A stretch of DNA of 64,000 nucleotides, taken from the NCBI GenBank assembly GCA_965116235.1, contig OZ220496.1, positions 2,852,001 through 2,916,000 on the forward strand, given 5' to 3'. Shown piece after piece: positions 46,722 to 55,259 of the stretch; position 1 is the first letter of the stretch, and every line of letters starts with the position of its first letter. The translations under genes and the position numbers were made by a program. The DNA comes from MPNP01 sp965116235. GTDB taxonomy: Bacteria; Pseudomonadota; Alphaproteobacteria; Rhodobacterales; Rhodobacteraceae. The notes below the pieces were generated by a model, which worked only from the letters and a program-made list of their open reading frames with translations, was not told the origin of the DNA and did not search any database.

Positions 46722-48256
46722 CTAAGCCATTCCAACCTGCTTTTGAATTGGTCGTATGTCATCTGGACGACTATTAATGGCCTCTTCCAACCTTTGACGT
46801 ATCTCCCGGCATTCCTTGCGATGAAACAGGTTCGACTCTTCAGCTGGGTCCCGACTGAGATCATACAATTCGCCATCACCTGATATCAAATCCACGGTCA
46901 TCTTGTGGGTCTTCGTTCTCACGGTTCGCAAGCTCAACGGCACTCCTGCTCGTGTTGGCAACAATTCCCATTCATTCAGGGCAAATGCACGGGAAGCATC
47001 TTCGTCATATTGAAGCAATGGAATCAAGCTCGTTCCGTGCGGACTCAAGAGTGGCTCGGCGTTGGCCATTTCACAAAATGTTGGCCCCAGGTCCAGAGTT
47101 GACACCGGTTCATCAATGACACGACCCTTGACCACACTTGGCCCTCGCACGATCATCGGCACACGAATCAGCCCCTCGTAGTGCATTGGACCCTTGAGAA
47201 CAAGACCGTGGTCACCGAGCCAATCCCCGTGGTCCGATATGTATATGACCATCGTATTGTCCCTGAGACCCGCTTCATCCAGAGCGATCAACAATCGGCC
47301 GACATTGTGGTCGATCAGGGCTATCTGGCCGTAGGTATTCGCAATGATTTCCCGCAACTTCTCATCCGATTGAGGAGCAATTCGACTGTATTGTTCCTGA
47401 TCTCGGCGGCATAGGCCGGTCCTTCCGGCCTTTCGGTCAAGGAGGCTTCATGCCACCATGGCTTGCCTTCGAAGTTTCTTGTTCGGTCAGGTGGCAAGTC
47501 GACCTCATTGGGATTGTGCAAAAGCGACCACGGAAGCGGACAGTCAAAGGGATGATGGGGGTCAGGATAGCTGACCCAGGTACAAAAGGGCTCGTCACTC
47601 TTGTCAAACTTCAGCCACTCAATGGCTCGGTCCGTTGTCCAGGTTGAGTTGTGCCATGCAGGCGGCAGACGAGAGTGCCATGTCTGTGCCGCTTCCTTGG
47701 TATCGTGAGCGTTCTGGCGATAAAGCTCATTTTTCTCGTCTCCCCGACCATCAGCATAGAACCAGCGTTCATAATGCTGTCCGGCCGGCGGCTTTTCCGG
47801 CAAAAACCAGTTATGGCCGACGAGCATCATTTCGACATGGTCAAATCCCATGTAGGGTCCGTACCATTCAGCCGGATAATTGACCGACGACTTGAGACAT
47901 TCAGGAGTTCCGGTGGCTGAAAAAGTGTGATAAGTCGAAAAATGAGCTTTGCCAAAAAAAGCTGTCTGATATCCAGCGCGCGCCAATGCACCGGCAAAAC
48001 CCTTGACCCCGATCTGAGGATCAAGATCAATCCCGTTATCGTGCACTCCATGTGTGCGGCAAAGCTGTCCGGTTAAAATCGAGGCTCGGGCGGGCTGACA
48101 AATCACGCAAGGGGTTATGCAATTAGAGAATCTGGTGCCCTCTATAGCCAATTGGTTCAGGTGCGGGGTAAGAATCTTCCGACCCTCAAAGCCAAAACAA
48201 TCGGCCCTTTGCTGGTCGGCTGATATCAAGAGTATGTTAGGTGGTAGCATCTGCAA
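46722..48256 (-). pseudogene. Sulfatase, split by a single-base frameshift
   Basis: Two overlapping frames form one type I sulfatase of about 510 residues. The first part begins NILLISADQQRADCFG with metal-binding residues, and has the formylglycine motif in VICQPARASILTG (CxPxR). It leaves frame near 47400; in the other frame the sequence continues EQYSRIAPQSDEKLREIIAN and on to VIYISDHGDWLGDHGLV, a hallmark of the family. One base inserted around an AGG is enough to explain it. The substrate is unknown; choline sulfatase-like arylsulfatases are possible. It interrupts an otherwise conserved run between infA and the LMW phosphatase. It may be decayed or a sequencing error. Confidence 0.82.
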
Positions 48257-48339
48257 ACTTTCCTGCGATTATGGATATGCTCGGTGATAAACAGATTTTT
48301 GATCAGCCTGCAAAAACAAAAGCGGAAAACCCATGATGC

Positions 48340-48786
48340 TCATACGACAAACCGTAATTCTATCTGGTCTCGAATCTGATCACGTGCCATTCGAAAATAC
48401 TCCAGTTTCTGTTCTCTGTTCATGCCCATGCCCGATGGATCCAAAGTCGGCCAGTATTCCACGGTCAAAGCAAAGTAGCGGGTGCACTCCAAGGCCAACC
48501 GTTGGGCAGCCGGAGTCATGGCCACTATCAGTTCGAAACTCGACAAATCGTCACCCCAGGCTTCCATCTGCTCCAAGGAACGGGACCGGTGATTGACCAG
48601 CTTAACTCCAATTTCCTTGCAAACTGCTATCGCAAAACCGTCAATGTCCCGATTGTCCATGACTCCTGCTGACTGAACATACAACTTTCGCGGAAAATAA
48701 CTCTTCATGATGCCTTCGGCCATGGGGGACCTGATGGAGTTTTGATCGCAGCAAAAAAGAATCGAGGATGGTAGGGACTTTGCCAT
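48340..48786 (-). CDS. Low-molecular-weight protein tyrosine phosphatase-like protein
   Basis: A 148-residue LMW-PTP/ArsC-fold protein. The phosphate-binding loop CDQNSIRSPMAEG fits CX5R, and the C-terminal WPTLDPSGM region holds the usual aspartate-proline. It lies 12 bp after the UPF0262 gene, its regular neighbour in Alphaproteobacteria. Whether it acts on phosphotyrosine, arsenate or another substrate is open. Confidence 0.85.
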   Translation of the reverse strand: MAKSLPSSILFCCDQNSIRSPMAEGIMKSYFPRKLYVQSAGVMDNRDIDGFAIAVCKEIGVKLVNHRSRSLEQMEAWGDDLSSFELIVAMTPAAQRLALECTRYFALTVEYWPTLDPSGMGMNREQKLEYFRMARDQIRDQIELRFVV

Positions 48787-48798
48787 CCTCCTACGGCC

Positions 48799-49287
48799 CT
48801 ATCTTTTCACCTGAAGCACACAGATCAGAGTAAACAGACGTCGGGCCGTATCCTTGTCCAGCACCACCTTGCTCCCGAGTCTCCGTCTGAGCAGTTCGGC
48901 ACCTTCGTCATGGATGCTTCGTCTTGTCATGTCAATCGTTTCAATACGCGACCGGGTATGCTTTTTCACGGCATCATAGTAAAGATCACAGATATGAAAG
49001 TAGGTTTTGATCGTGTCTCGAAAGGGCGTCAGCGACAATTGCATTTCGGTTATCAGCTCTCCCTCACGATTTCGAATGCTGAAAAAAATACGGCCGTCTC
49101 TCATGGCCACGATAAGTTGGTAGGGACCTACGGGAGGTGCCATTCCTTCCTTGCCGACCAAGGCAAACGAGTTGCGTTCCAGCAGATCAAAAATGGCAAC
49201 CTTTCGTTCCTGCTCCATCTCGGGCGACCCTAATGGAGAGTCCAGGACATCCACTTCGACATGCACAAGGAAATTCTTGTCGGTCAT
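48799..49287 (-). CDS. UPF0262 family protein
   Basis: A 162-residue protein of the uncharacterised family UPF0262, recognised by EQERKVAIFDLLERNSF, GPYQLIVAMRDGRIFFSIR, LTPFRDTIKTYFHICDLYY and IDMTRRSIHDEGAELLRRRL. The family is almost confined to Alphaproteobacteria and lies beside hisD. Its start overlaps the hisD stop. Function unknown. Confidence 0.9.
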   Translation of the reverse strand: MTDKNFLVHVEVDVLDSPLGSPEMEQERKVAIFDLLERNSFALVGKEGMAPPVGPYQLIVAMRDGRIFFSIRNREGELITEMQLSLTPFRDTIKTYFHICDLYYDAVKKHTRSRIETIDMTRRSIHDEGAELLRRRLGSKVVLDKDTARRLFTLICVLQVKR

Positions 49288-50591
49288 CGTGCCTTGGTTC
49301 GCCGACTTTCGAGCCGAACCTGTATGGACCGGGCATGTCCAGCCAACTGTTCGGATTTTGCCAGCTCAATTGCTGACGGTCCCAATTTCGCCAGTGCCTC
49401 CCTTGAAGTTCGGACCACGGACGTCCTTTTAACAAAGTCAAGCACGGATAATCCAGAAAAAAACCGAACCGAACCTCCAGTGGGCAGCACATGGTTTGGG
49501 CCAGCAACATAGTCGCCCATTGCTTCTGGGGTATCCTCACCCAAAAATACCGACCCAGCATTGTTGACAAGAGGCAGCAGACACTCAGGATCGGCAGTTG
49601 CAAGCTCAAGGTGTTCCGGGGCAATAAAATTGGCCACCTGCATGGCCTTTTCCACGCTCTGAACAAGCACGATGCAGCCTGTATCCTGCCAACTCCGGGC
49701 AATGATATCCGCCCGCGGCTGTTCCTTTAACTGCCTCCGAACCTCCTGATCGACCAGCAATCCCTTGTCCCTGTCGGTTGTAATCAAGATCGCCTGAGCA
49801 AGTGGATCATGTTCAGCCTGAGCAATCAAGTCGGCAGCGACCCACTGTATTTTTGCATGACCATCCCAGACCACGACCACTTCAGAGGGTCCTGCGATCA
49901 TGTCGATTCCAACATCGCCAAACACTTGTCGCTTGGCTTCGCTCACGTATGCATTGCCGGGACCGACAATCTTGTCTACGACTTGAACGGTTTCAGTGCC
50001 ATAGGCCAAGGCAGCAACCGCCTGAGCCCCTCCCATCCTGTAGATCGTGGAGACACCGATCAAGCCGGCTGCGTACAGGATCAACGGATTCAAAGCTTGC
50101 CGGGGAGGAACCGCCAATGCGATGTCCCTGACTTGTGCAACCTTGGCTGGAACCCCCATCATCAATACGGACGAGGCCAAAGCGGCGGTTCCACCGGGCA
50201 CGTAAAGGCCACATGCCTGGATCGGATTCCAACGCCAGCCTAGCTGAACGCCCTCATCATCAACCCAGCTTTCGTCCTCAGGAAGCTGACGGACATGATA
50301 ACTGTGGATTCTCTTGCAAGCCAGTTCCAGAGCCTTCTTTTGACCCGGATCAATGATCCTGAGTGCATGGGCAAATTCATCCGAACTGACACGAAGTTGA
50401 TCAGGAGAAATGTCTTCGCTGTCAAAGCGAGACGCGTACTTGATCAGGGCCTTGTCTCCATGAGTCTTGACATCAGCTATGATCCGGGCGACAGGATCGG
50501 TCAGTCCAAGATCGTGGCGGTGCCGTCTGTCTAGGAAGAGCCTAAGTTCCTCGAACTTGTCCCGCTTGGCAAAGTCGAATATTGCGGGCAC
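49284..50591 (-). CDS. hisD: Histidinol dehydrogenase
   Basis: HisD oxidises L-histidinol to L-histidine in two NAD-dependent steps with zinc. The 435-residue product has GLYVPGGTAALASSVLMMGVP, VDKIVGPGNAYVSEAKRQVFG, DMIAGPSEVVVVWDG, the glutamate-histidine catalytic region FIAPEHLELA, and VFLGEDTPEAMGDYVAGPNH. The ATG overlaps downstream coding by four bases as usual for this run. Together with the hut genes, the window encodes both making and breaking of histidine. Confidence 0.97.
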   Translation of the reverse strand: MPAIFDFAKRDKFEELRLFLDRRHRHDLGLTDPVARIIADVKTHGDKALIKYASRFDSEDISPDQLRVSSDEFAHALRIIDPGQKKALELACKRIHSYHVRQLPEDESWVDDEGVQLGWRWNPIQACGLYVPGGTAALASSVLMMGVPAKVAQVRDIALAVPPRQALNPLILYAAGLIGVSTIYRMGGAQAVAALAYGTETVQVVDKIVGPGNAYVSEAKRQVFGDVGIDMIAGPSEVVVVWDGHAKIQWVAADLIAQAEHDPLAQAILITTDRDKGLLVDQEVRRQLKEQPRADIIARSWQDTGCIVLVQSVEKAMQVANFIAPEHLELATADPECLLPLVNNAGSVFLGEDTPEAMGDYVAGPNHVLPTGGSVRFFSGLSVLDFVKRTSVVRTSREALAKLGPSAIELAKSEQLAGHARSIQVRLESRRTKAR

Positions 50592-50595
50592 GGAA

Positions 50596-51075
50596 CTATT
50601 CGGGATGCTTTGGATATTTCTTTGCCGGAGCCGAGTATGGTCTGGTTACATCGCTGAGATACATGTTGACGCACTCGATATCAGCGTGAATGTCCCAGTG
50701 CCCGGACAGTTTGAAATTCAACTTTCCCATGCCGTCAGTTGCCGGAACAAACTCCAAGCTCAAGAGCGAAAACGGAACTTCTGATCCCTGATCCTGATGC
50801 AAGTTGTGGCGACATTCCAGCACGTCGTTGATCCGAAGCAGGGAACGAACCCTTTCAACATTTTCTTGACTAGCCATTGGATTGTGATACTGCTCCCATC
50901 GCACTCGATTCAGGAGCACGGATATTTCACGCCTGTAACTGTCATACTGGAAGTCTCGACGCAGAAACAACGAATCCTGCAGAAAAGTTGACAATACCGT
51001 CAGATCTTTAGCATCGTGCGCTTTCAGCATCAAAGGGCTATCGTCGCTCAGATCAAACCTTTCATCCTCACTCAT
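50596..51075 (-). CDS. DUF2948 family protein
   Basis: A 159-residue protein of unknown function found between murA and hisD in many Alphaproteobacteria. I start it at the ATG at 51075, which overlaps the murA stop as ATGA, instead of the longer frame from 51108. Visible segments are LKAHDAKDLTVLSTFLQDSL, RREISVLLNRVRWEQY and the C-terminal FKLSGHWDIHADIECVNMYL. No catalytic motif is apparent. Confidence 0.85.
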   Translation of the reverse strand: MSEDERFDLSDDSPLMLKAHDAKDLTVLSTFLQDSLFLRRDFQYDSYRREISVLLNRVRWEQYHNPMASQENVERVRSLLRINDVLECRHNLHQDQGSEVPFSLLSLEFVPATDGMGKLNFKLSGHWDIHADIECVNMYLSDVTRPYSAPAKKYPKHPE

Positions 51076-52340
51076 CGCTGTCTTTGCCTCCTGATCCGTG
51101 CTCCACAACCGGCCAATTTTTCAACCAATGATTCATACCCTCGATCCAGATGATATACACGACTGATCCTCGTTTTCCCCTCTGCTGCCAGACCAGCCAG
51201 CACAAGTGCTACTGACGCTCTGAGATCAGTTGCCATTACTGGCGCTCCGATCAAGCTTCTCACTCCCCTGACCACGGCCTTGCTCCCATTCAGCTCGATG
51301 CTTGCTCCCATCCTTCTCAATTCTGGGACATGCATGAATCGGTTCTCAAAAATTCTTTCGTCGATTTCACTTGTACCATCCGCCAGCGACAACACGGCCA
51401 TCATCTGGGCTTGCAGATCCGTTGGGAAGCCCGGATATGGCTCAGTCCGGAAATCAACCGGATCTATGTTACCAACGGAATTGCTTACTATCAATCCATC
51501 GGGCTTGAATCCAACCTCGATTCCTGCCATTGCGACTTTATCCAGAAAGTTTTCACTAAACGCTTGATTGCATCCCGTAAGCTCAATTTCTCCCCCTGTG
51601 ATTCCAGCGGCTAGACAGTACGTGCCCAGCTCAATTCGGTCGGGAATGACTCTGTGGCTTGCCCCGTTCAATTCGGATTGACCTTGTATGGTAACCTGAC
51701 TTTTGCCCTTGCCTTCAATCGTCGCTCCCATCGCAATCAGACAATCAATCAGGTCACCAACTTCCGGTTCTACTGCCGCGTTGTTGATTGTCGTTTCACC
51801 CTTGGCCAGTGTCGCCGCCAATATGGCGTTTTCAGTGGCGCCAACTGATTTGCGCGGAAAGTCAACAGTACCGCCCTTCAAACCGTCAGGAGCAATTGCC
51901 TTGACATATCCATCGGTCAGTTCAAGCTGGGCTCCAAGCCTCTTCAGGGCCATCAGGTGAAGATCAACTGCTCTGGCGCCAATGGCACATCCGCCGGGCA
52001 ACGACACCTCTGCTCGTCCTGTTCGGGCAACGAGCGGTCCAAGGACAAGAAACGAAGCTCGCATTTTGCGAACGATGTCATATTCCGCTTTGCAGGAGTC
52101 TATTCTGTTTCCGTTCAGGCTGACCTGGTGAATTTGACGATTGTGATTTGCGTCCAGACCCAACGAAGTCAACAACCTGACCATTGTTGTTATGTCCGAC
52201 AGGTCGGGAACATTGGAAAGAATCACTTCCTTGCCTGTCAGAATGGCCGCCGGCATCAACGCTAGACAGGCATTCTTGGCACCAGAAACATTCACACTCC
52301 CCTTGAGAGGGATTCCTCCCTCGATAACAATTGAATCCAT
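51072..52340 (-). CDS. murA: UDP-N-acetylglucosamine 1-carboxyvinyltransferase
   Basis: MurA transfers enolpyruvate from PEP to UDP-GlcNAc, the first committed step of peptidoglycan synthesis. The 422-residue product begins IVIEGGIPLKGSVNVSGAKNA and has the active-site loop LPGGCAIGARAVDLHL with the cysteine that reacts with PEP and with fosfomycin, then GATENAILAATLAKGET and YPGFPTDLQAQMMAVLS. It is the first gene of the murA-DUF2948-hisD run. Confidence 0.97.
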   Translation of the reverse strand: MDSIVIEGGIPLKGSVNVSGAKNACLALMPAAILTGKEVILSNVPDLSDITTMVRLLTSLGLDANHNRQIHQVSLNGNRIDSCKAEYDIVRKMRASFLVLGPLVARTGRAEVSLPGGCAIGARAVDLHLMALKRLGAQLELTDGYVKAIAPDGLKGGTVDFPRKSVGATENAILAATLAKGETTINNAAVEPEVGDLIDCLIAMGATIEGKGKSQVTIQGQSELNGASHRVIPDRIELGTYCLAAGITGGEIELTGCNQAFSENFLDKVAMAGIEVGFKPDGLIVSNSVGNIDPVDFRTEPYPGFPTDLQAQMMAVLSLADGTSEIDERIFENRFMHVPELRRMGASIELNGSKAVVRGVRSLIGAPVMATDLRASVALVLAGLAAEGKTRISRVYHLDRGYESLVEKLAGCGARIRRQRQR

Positions 52341-52352
52341 AACTCTGCTCGA

Positions 52353-52562
52353 CTATTCGTTCTTGTTGCTGCTCTTCTTGTTCGTGCCTTTTTTCTTGCG
52401 CCGCAAGAGATTGGTCTTAAGGGCCAAGCGCAGGCGCAAGTTGCGGTTTTGGGTTATTCTGTCATGGTCGCGTTTCTTCCGATCTTTGTCCTTTTCAGCC
52501 ACAACAGCAACCCAAACCTGTAACCTGAACGAGGCGGAGTATACAACCCATAACTTTCCCAA
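52353..52562 (-). CDS. Small basic hypothetical protein upstream of murA
   Basis: A frame of up to 69 residues ending 12 bp before murA. Its second half is very basic (RKKRDHDRITQNRNLRLRLA then LKTNLLRRKKKGTNKKSS). Short proteins with a similar arginine-rich LALKANLxRRK pattern occur beside murA in other alphaproteobacteria, as far as I recall. The first 20 residues may not be translated, and the true start may be internal. Function unknown; nucleic acid binding would fit the charge. Confidence 0.5.
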   Translation of the reverse strand: MGKLWVVYSASFRLQVWVAVVAEKDKDRKKRDHDRITQNRNLRLRLALKTNLLRRKKKGTNKKSSNKNE

Positions 52563-52746
52563 TGCTATTTTAATGGCAACAAAATAAAATGATGGATTGC
52601 TCGATCAACCAAAATCTGGATTGGCAATATTTCTGGACAAGGGAAACACTCCCGACATTTTTACCCTGCCGGTCTCAGAGGGGAGGAGGAGAAAAACCCA
52701 AGTAACCTGTAAAAAGAAGTGGACCCAATTATATTGTCATTTTGAT

Positions 52747-52821
<75 letters not shown>

Positions 52822-52844
52822 TCCCTGCGGGTTTCCTCCAACGT

Positions 52845-54731
52845 TTATTCCTCGAATTCCCACGCAATCGAGTATTCGCCGAGGATTTTCCTGGCTGTCT
52901 CACCGCTCTCCTCGTCCGTTTTACCGATCAATGCCACCAAGCCAACCTTGGGCTTTTCAATTGTATTGACGCTCAGATCAAGATTTGCATCCCGAAACCG
53001 TGATCTCAACACACGGTTGATAGCCAATTTTCGCAAGTCGGGCTTGAATATTTTGCCCACAGCAGTTTTAGGGAGCGAGCTCAAGACTTCAACATAAGTG
53101 GGAAGCGCCAACTTGTCCTTTATATTATCCTGCGAAAATTGCATCAGTTCCTCGGCCGTGCATCCGGAACCCTCAACCAGTTCAACGTATGCACACGGCA
53201 ATTCGCCCATCTTGATATCCGGCTGTCCAATTGCTCCCGCCAATGCAACTTCGGGGTGTCCGGCGAAGGCCTCCTCAATGATTGCAGGATCTACGTTTTG
53301 CCCCCCTCGAATAATGAGGTCTTTGGCCCGACCTGTAATCCAAAGATACCCATCATCGTCAAGCTTGCCCAAATCGCCCGTTCTGAGCCACTTGCCGTCG
53401 GCAATGAGCGCGATGTTCTTCTCAGATTCGCTGTAAGTGTTTCCAGTCAAGACGCCCGGGCTGGAAATGCAGATTTCGCCCACTTCATCGACATCACATT
53501 CTCTTTTAACCTCGCCGTTCTCATCGCATTCAAGTATACGGACGTTGGTGTACGGAAACCGCAGGCCTACGGATCCGACTTTCTTCACTCCATCTCGTGG
53601 ATTGACTGAAACTATGCAGGTCACTTCTGTCAGACCGTAACCTTCCATGATTGTAACGCCGGTCGCTTTCTCAAACTTGTTGTACAACTCGACAGGAAGC
53701 GGTGCAGAACCACATAGTGCGGCCTTGAGAGTTGCGACATCCGCGTCAACCGGCTTTTGCATTAAAACCGACATGGCCGTAGGCACTGTTATCATGAACG
53801 TGACTTTCCATCGCTCAACCAAATTCCAGAACTGGTCGAATACACCCTCTCCCCTGTAGCCAGAGGGCGTAGGAAATATGACATGAGCCCCGGTGTACAT
53901 GGCCGTGGCCATAATCGGATAGGCGGCAAAAACATGAAACAGAGGTAGCGGGCAAATTACATTATCTTCAGCGGTAATGCCCAAAAGCTTGCCACACCAT
54001 CCGTTGTAGATCATGCCAACCTGTTTATGCTGAGCCAGCTTGGGCAGTCCGGTCGTTCCACCTGTGTGAAACAAGGCGACAATACGGTCCGGGTCATCAT
54101 CGGCAAAATTCAGGCTCTCTGCATTGTGCAGATCGATTGCCTCGTAGAAATCATGAACAGTCACGCCCTGAAAATCCGGCGATTTCGGTCGAACCAGAGG
54201 GATCAGCCATGATTTGGGCGGTTTGAGATAACGAGCCAGGCCAACTTGGACGACGTGTTCTACGTCTGGTGCCTCGGCCAAAGCTGCCGCGGCAAGTTGG
54301 GCTACGTTTGATCTGGGAAATGACGCCAATGTCACCAAGACCTTGGCCTTGGATGTGCGTAAAATCCCAGCGATCTGTGATGCACCCAACAACGGGTTGA
54401 TGGGATTGATCTTGCTCACGATCATTCCTCCCCAGAGGGTGTAAATGGTTTCGTTGCAGTTTGGCAGAAGGAAGGCAACCACGTCATTTCGCTTCAGCCC
54501 CAACGAGTGAAAAAAGTTGGCCGTCTGGCACACTCTTTTGTAGGCGTCGTTCCAGGTCAAGGTTTCCGATGGAGAGTTCGAATCGGAAAGCAGCTGGAAG
54601 GAAAAGGCATTACTGTTGCCATGCTGTGCCTGAGTTCGGGAGAGCAATTCGAAGATAGTGGCAGGTTGGTCTGACTTTTCCCAAGATTGCATGCGTTCCA
54701 TTGCCACTATGTCGTTGATTTCGGCAACCAT
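52845..54731 (-). CDS. AMP-forming acyl-CoA synthetase
   Basis: A 628-residue ANL-superfamily ligase. The phosphate-binding motif VALFHTGGTTGLPKLAQH is near residue 215, the adenine motif MEGYGLTEV near 375, the WLRTGDLGKLDDDGYLWITG motif near 450 and the catalytic lysine in PKTAVGKIFKPDLR near 570. An extended C-terminus of about 50 residues follows. It activates a carboxylic acid, probably a fatty or aryl acid, to its CoA ester through an acyl-AMP. It is a single gene. Confidence 0.92.
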   Translation of the reverse strand: MVAEINDIVAMERMQSWEKSDQPATIFELLSRTQAQHGNSNAFSFQLLSDSNSPSETLTWNDAYKRVCQTANFFHSLGLKRNDVVAFLLPNCNETIYTLWGGMIVSKINPINPLLGASQIAGILRTSKAKVLVTLASFPRSNVAQLAAAALAEAPDVEHVVQVGLARYLKPPKSWLIPLVRPKSPDFQGVTVHDFYEAIDLHNAESLNFADDDPDRIVALFHTGGTTGLPKLAQHKQVGMIYNGWCGKLLGITAEDNVICPLPLFHVFAAYPIMATAMYTGAHVIFPTPSGYRGEGVFDQFWNLVERWKVTFMITVPTAMSVLMQKPVDADVATLKAALCGSAPLPVELYNKFEKATGVTIMEGYGLTEVTCIVSVNPRDGVKKVGSVGLRFPYTNVRILECDENGEVKRECDVDEVGEICISSPGVLTGNTYSESEKNIALIADGKWLRTGDLGKLDDDGYLWITGRAKDLIIRGGQNVDPAIIEEAFAGHPEVALAGAIGQPDIKMGELPCAYVELVEGSGCTAEELMQFSQDNIKDKLALPTYVEVLSSLPKTAVGKIFKPDLRKLAINRVLRSRFRDANLDLSVNTIEKPKVGLVALIGKTDEESGETARKILGEYSIAWEFEE

Positions 54732-55259
54732 TCAGAGTCTCCTGAAAAAATCTTGTTTTCAAATTGTCTGGAGGATACTATCATTAAGTGGTACCTTCAT
54801 TTTGGAATTCTTTTGGCACGTGTGTTCGCTTCAACAGCCTGACACTTCTTTTTGGGCTTGTATCGTTAGCCTGAAAATCAGATTCGGAATGGTTTCAAGG
54901 CTTTATGTGAACGAATTCACCATAACGTCACGGTGCAACTTCATGCCGGCCGGCCCTTGAGATACGAGCCCTACCGGTCGATGGCAAAAGTCCGCTTCCG
55001 TAACGACACGTGCGAACGGTCCCGCACGGTTTGCGTTCGCGCCGAGAAACGTCGGACACAATCCTGGCACCAGTCCGGCGAACCGGCATGGCATTCTTGA
55101 TTTCAAGTTAACGATACAAACCCCCTCTTTTGGGGTTCAGTTTCGTTATCCCATCACACGAGAAACCCGACTGCACTTTCAAGACTACAGCCCCAAATGA
55201 CTACATCCGGGAAGCAACTGGATTACATCCGAGAGGCTCTTGCTTTCATTGCCCAATCA
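54732..55259. other. 528-bp intergenic stretch with a candidate hairpin
   Basis: No gene is firmly supported. A GC-rich patch (54945-55100) carries an open minus-strand frame of 67 codons (54903-55106) that includes AGPFARVVTEADFCHRPVGL, a coding-like string I cannot assign. A hairpin AACCCC-AAAAGA-GGGGTT around 55118-55137 could end the minus-strand transcript of the ABC exporter. Confidence 0.35.

Noticed and set aside
54903..55106. 67-codon minus-strand frame in the GC-rich patch before the ABC exporter
   Set aside because: The coding-like string is suggestive, but I cannot assign it to a family or show a complete gene; recorded only as part of the intergenic entry.
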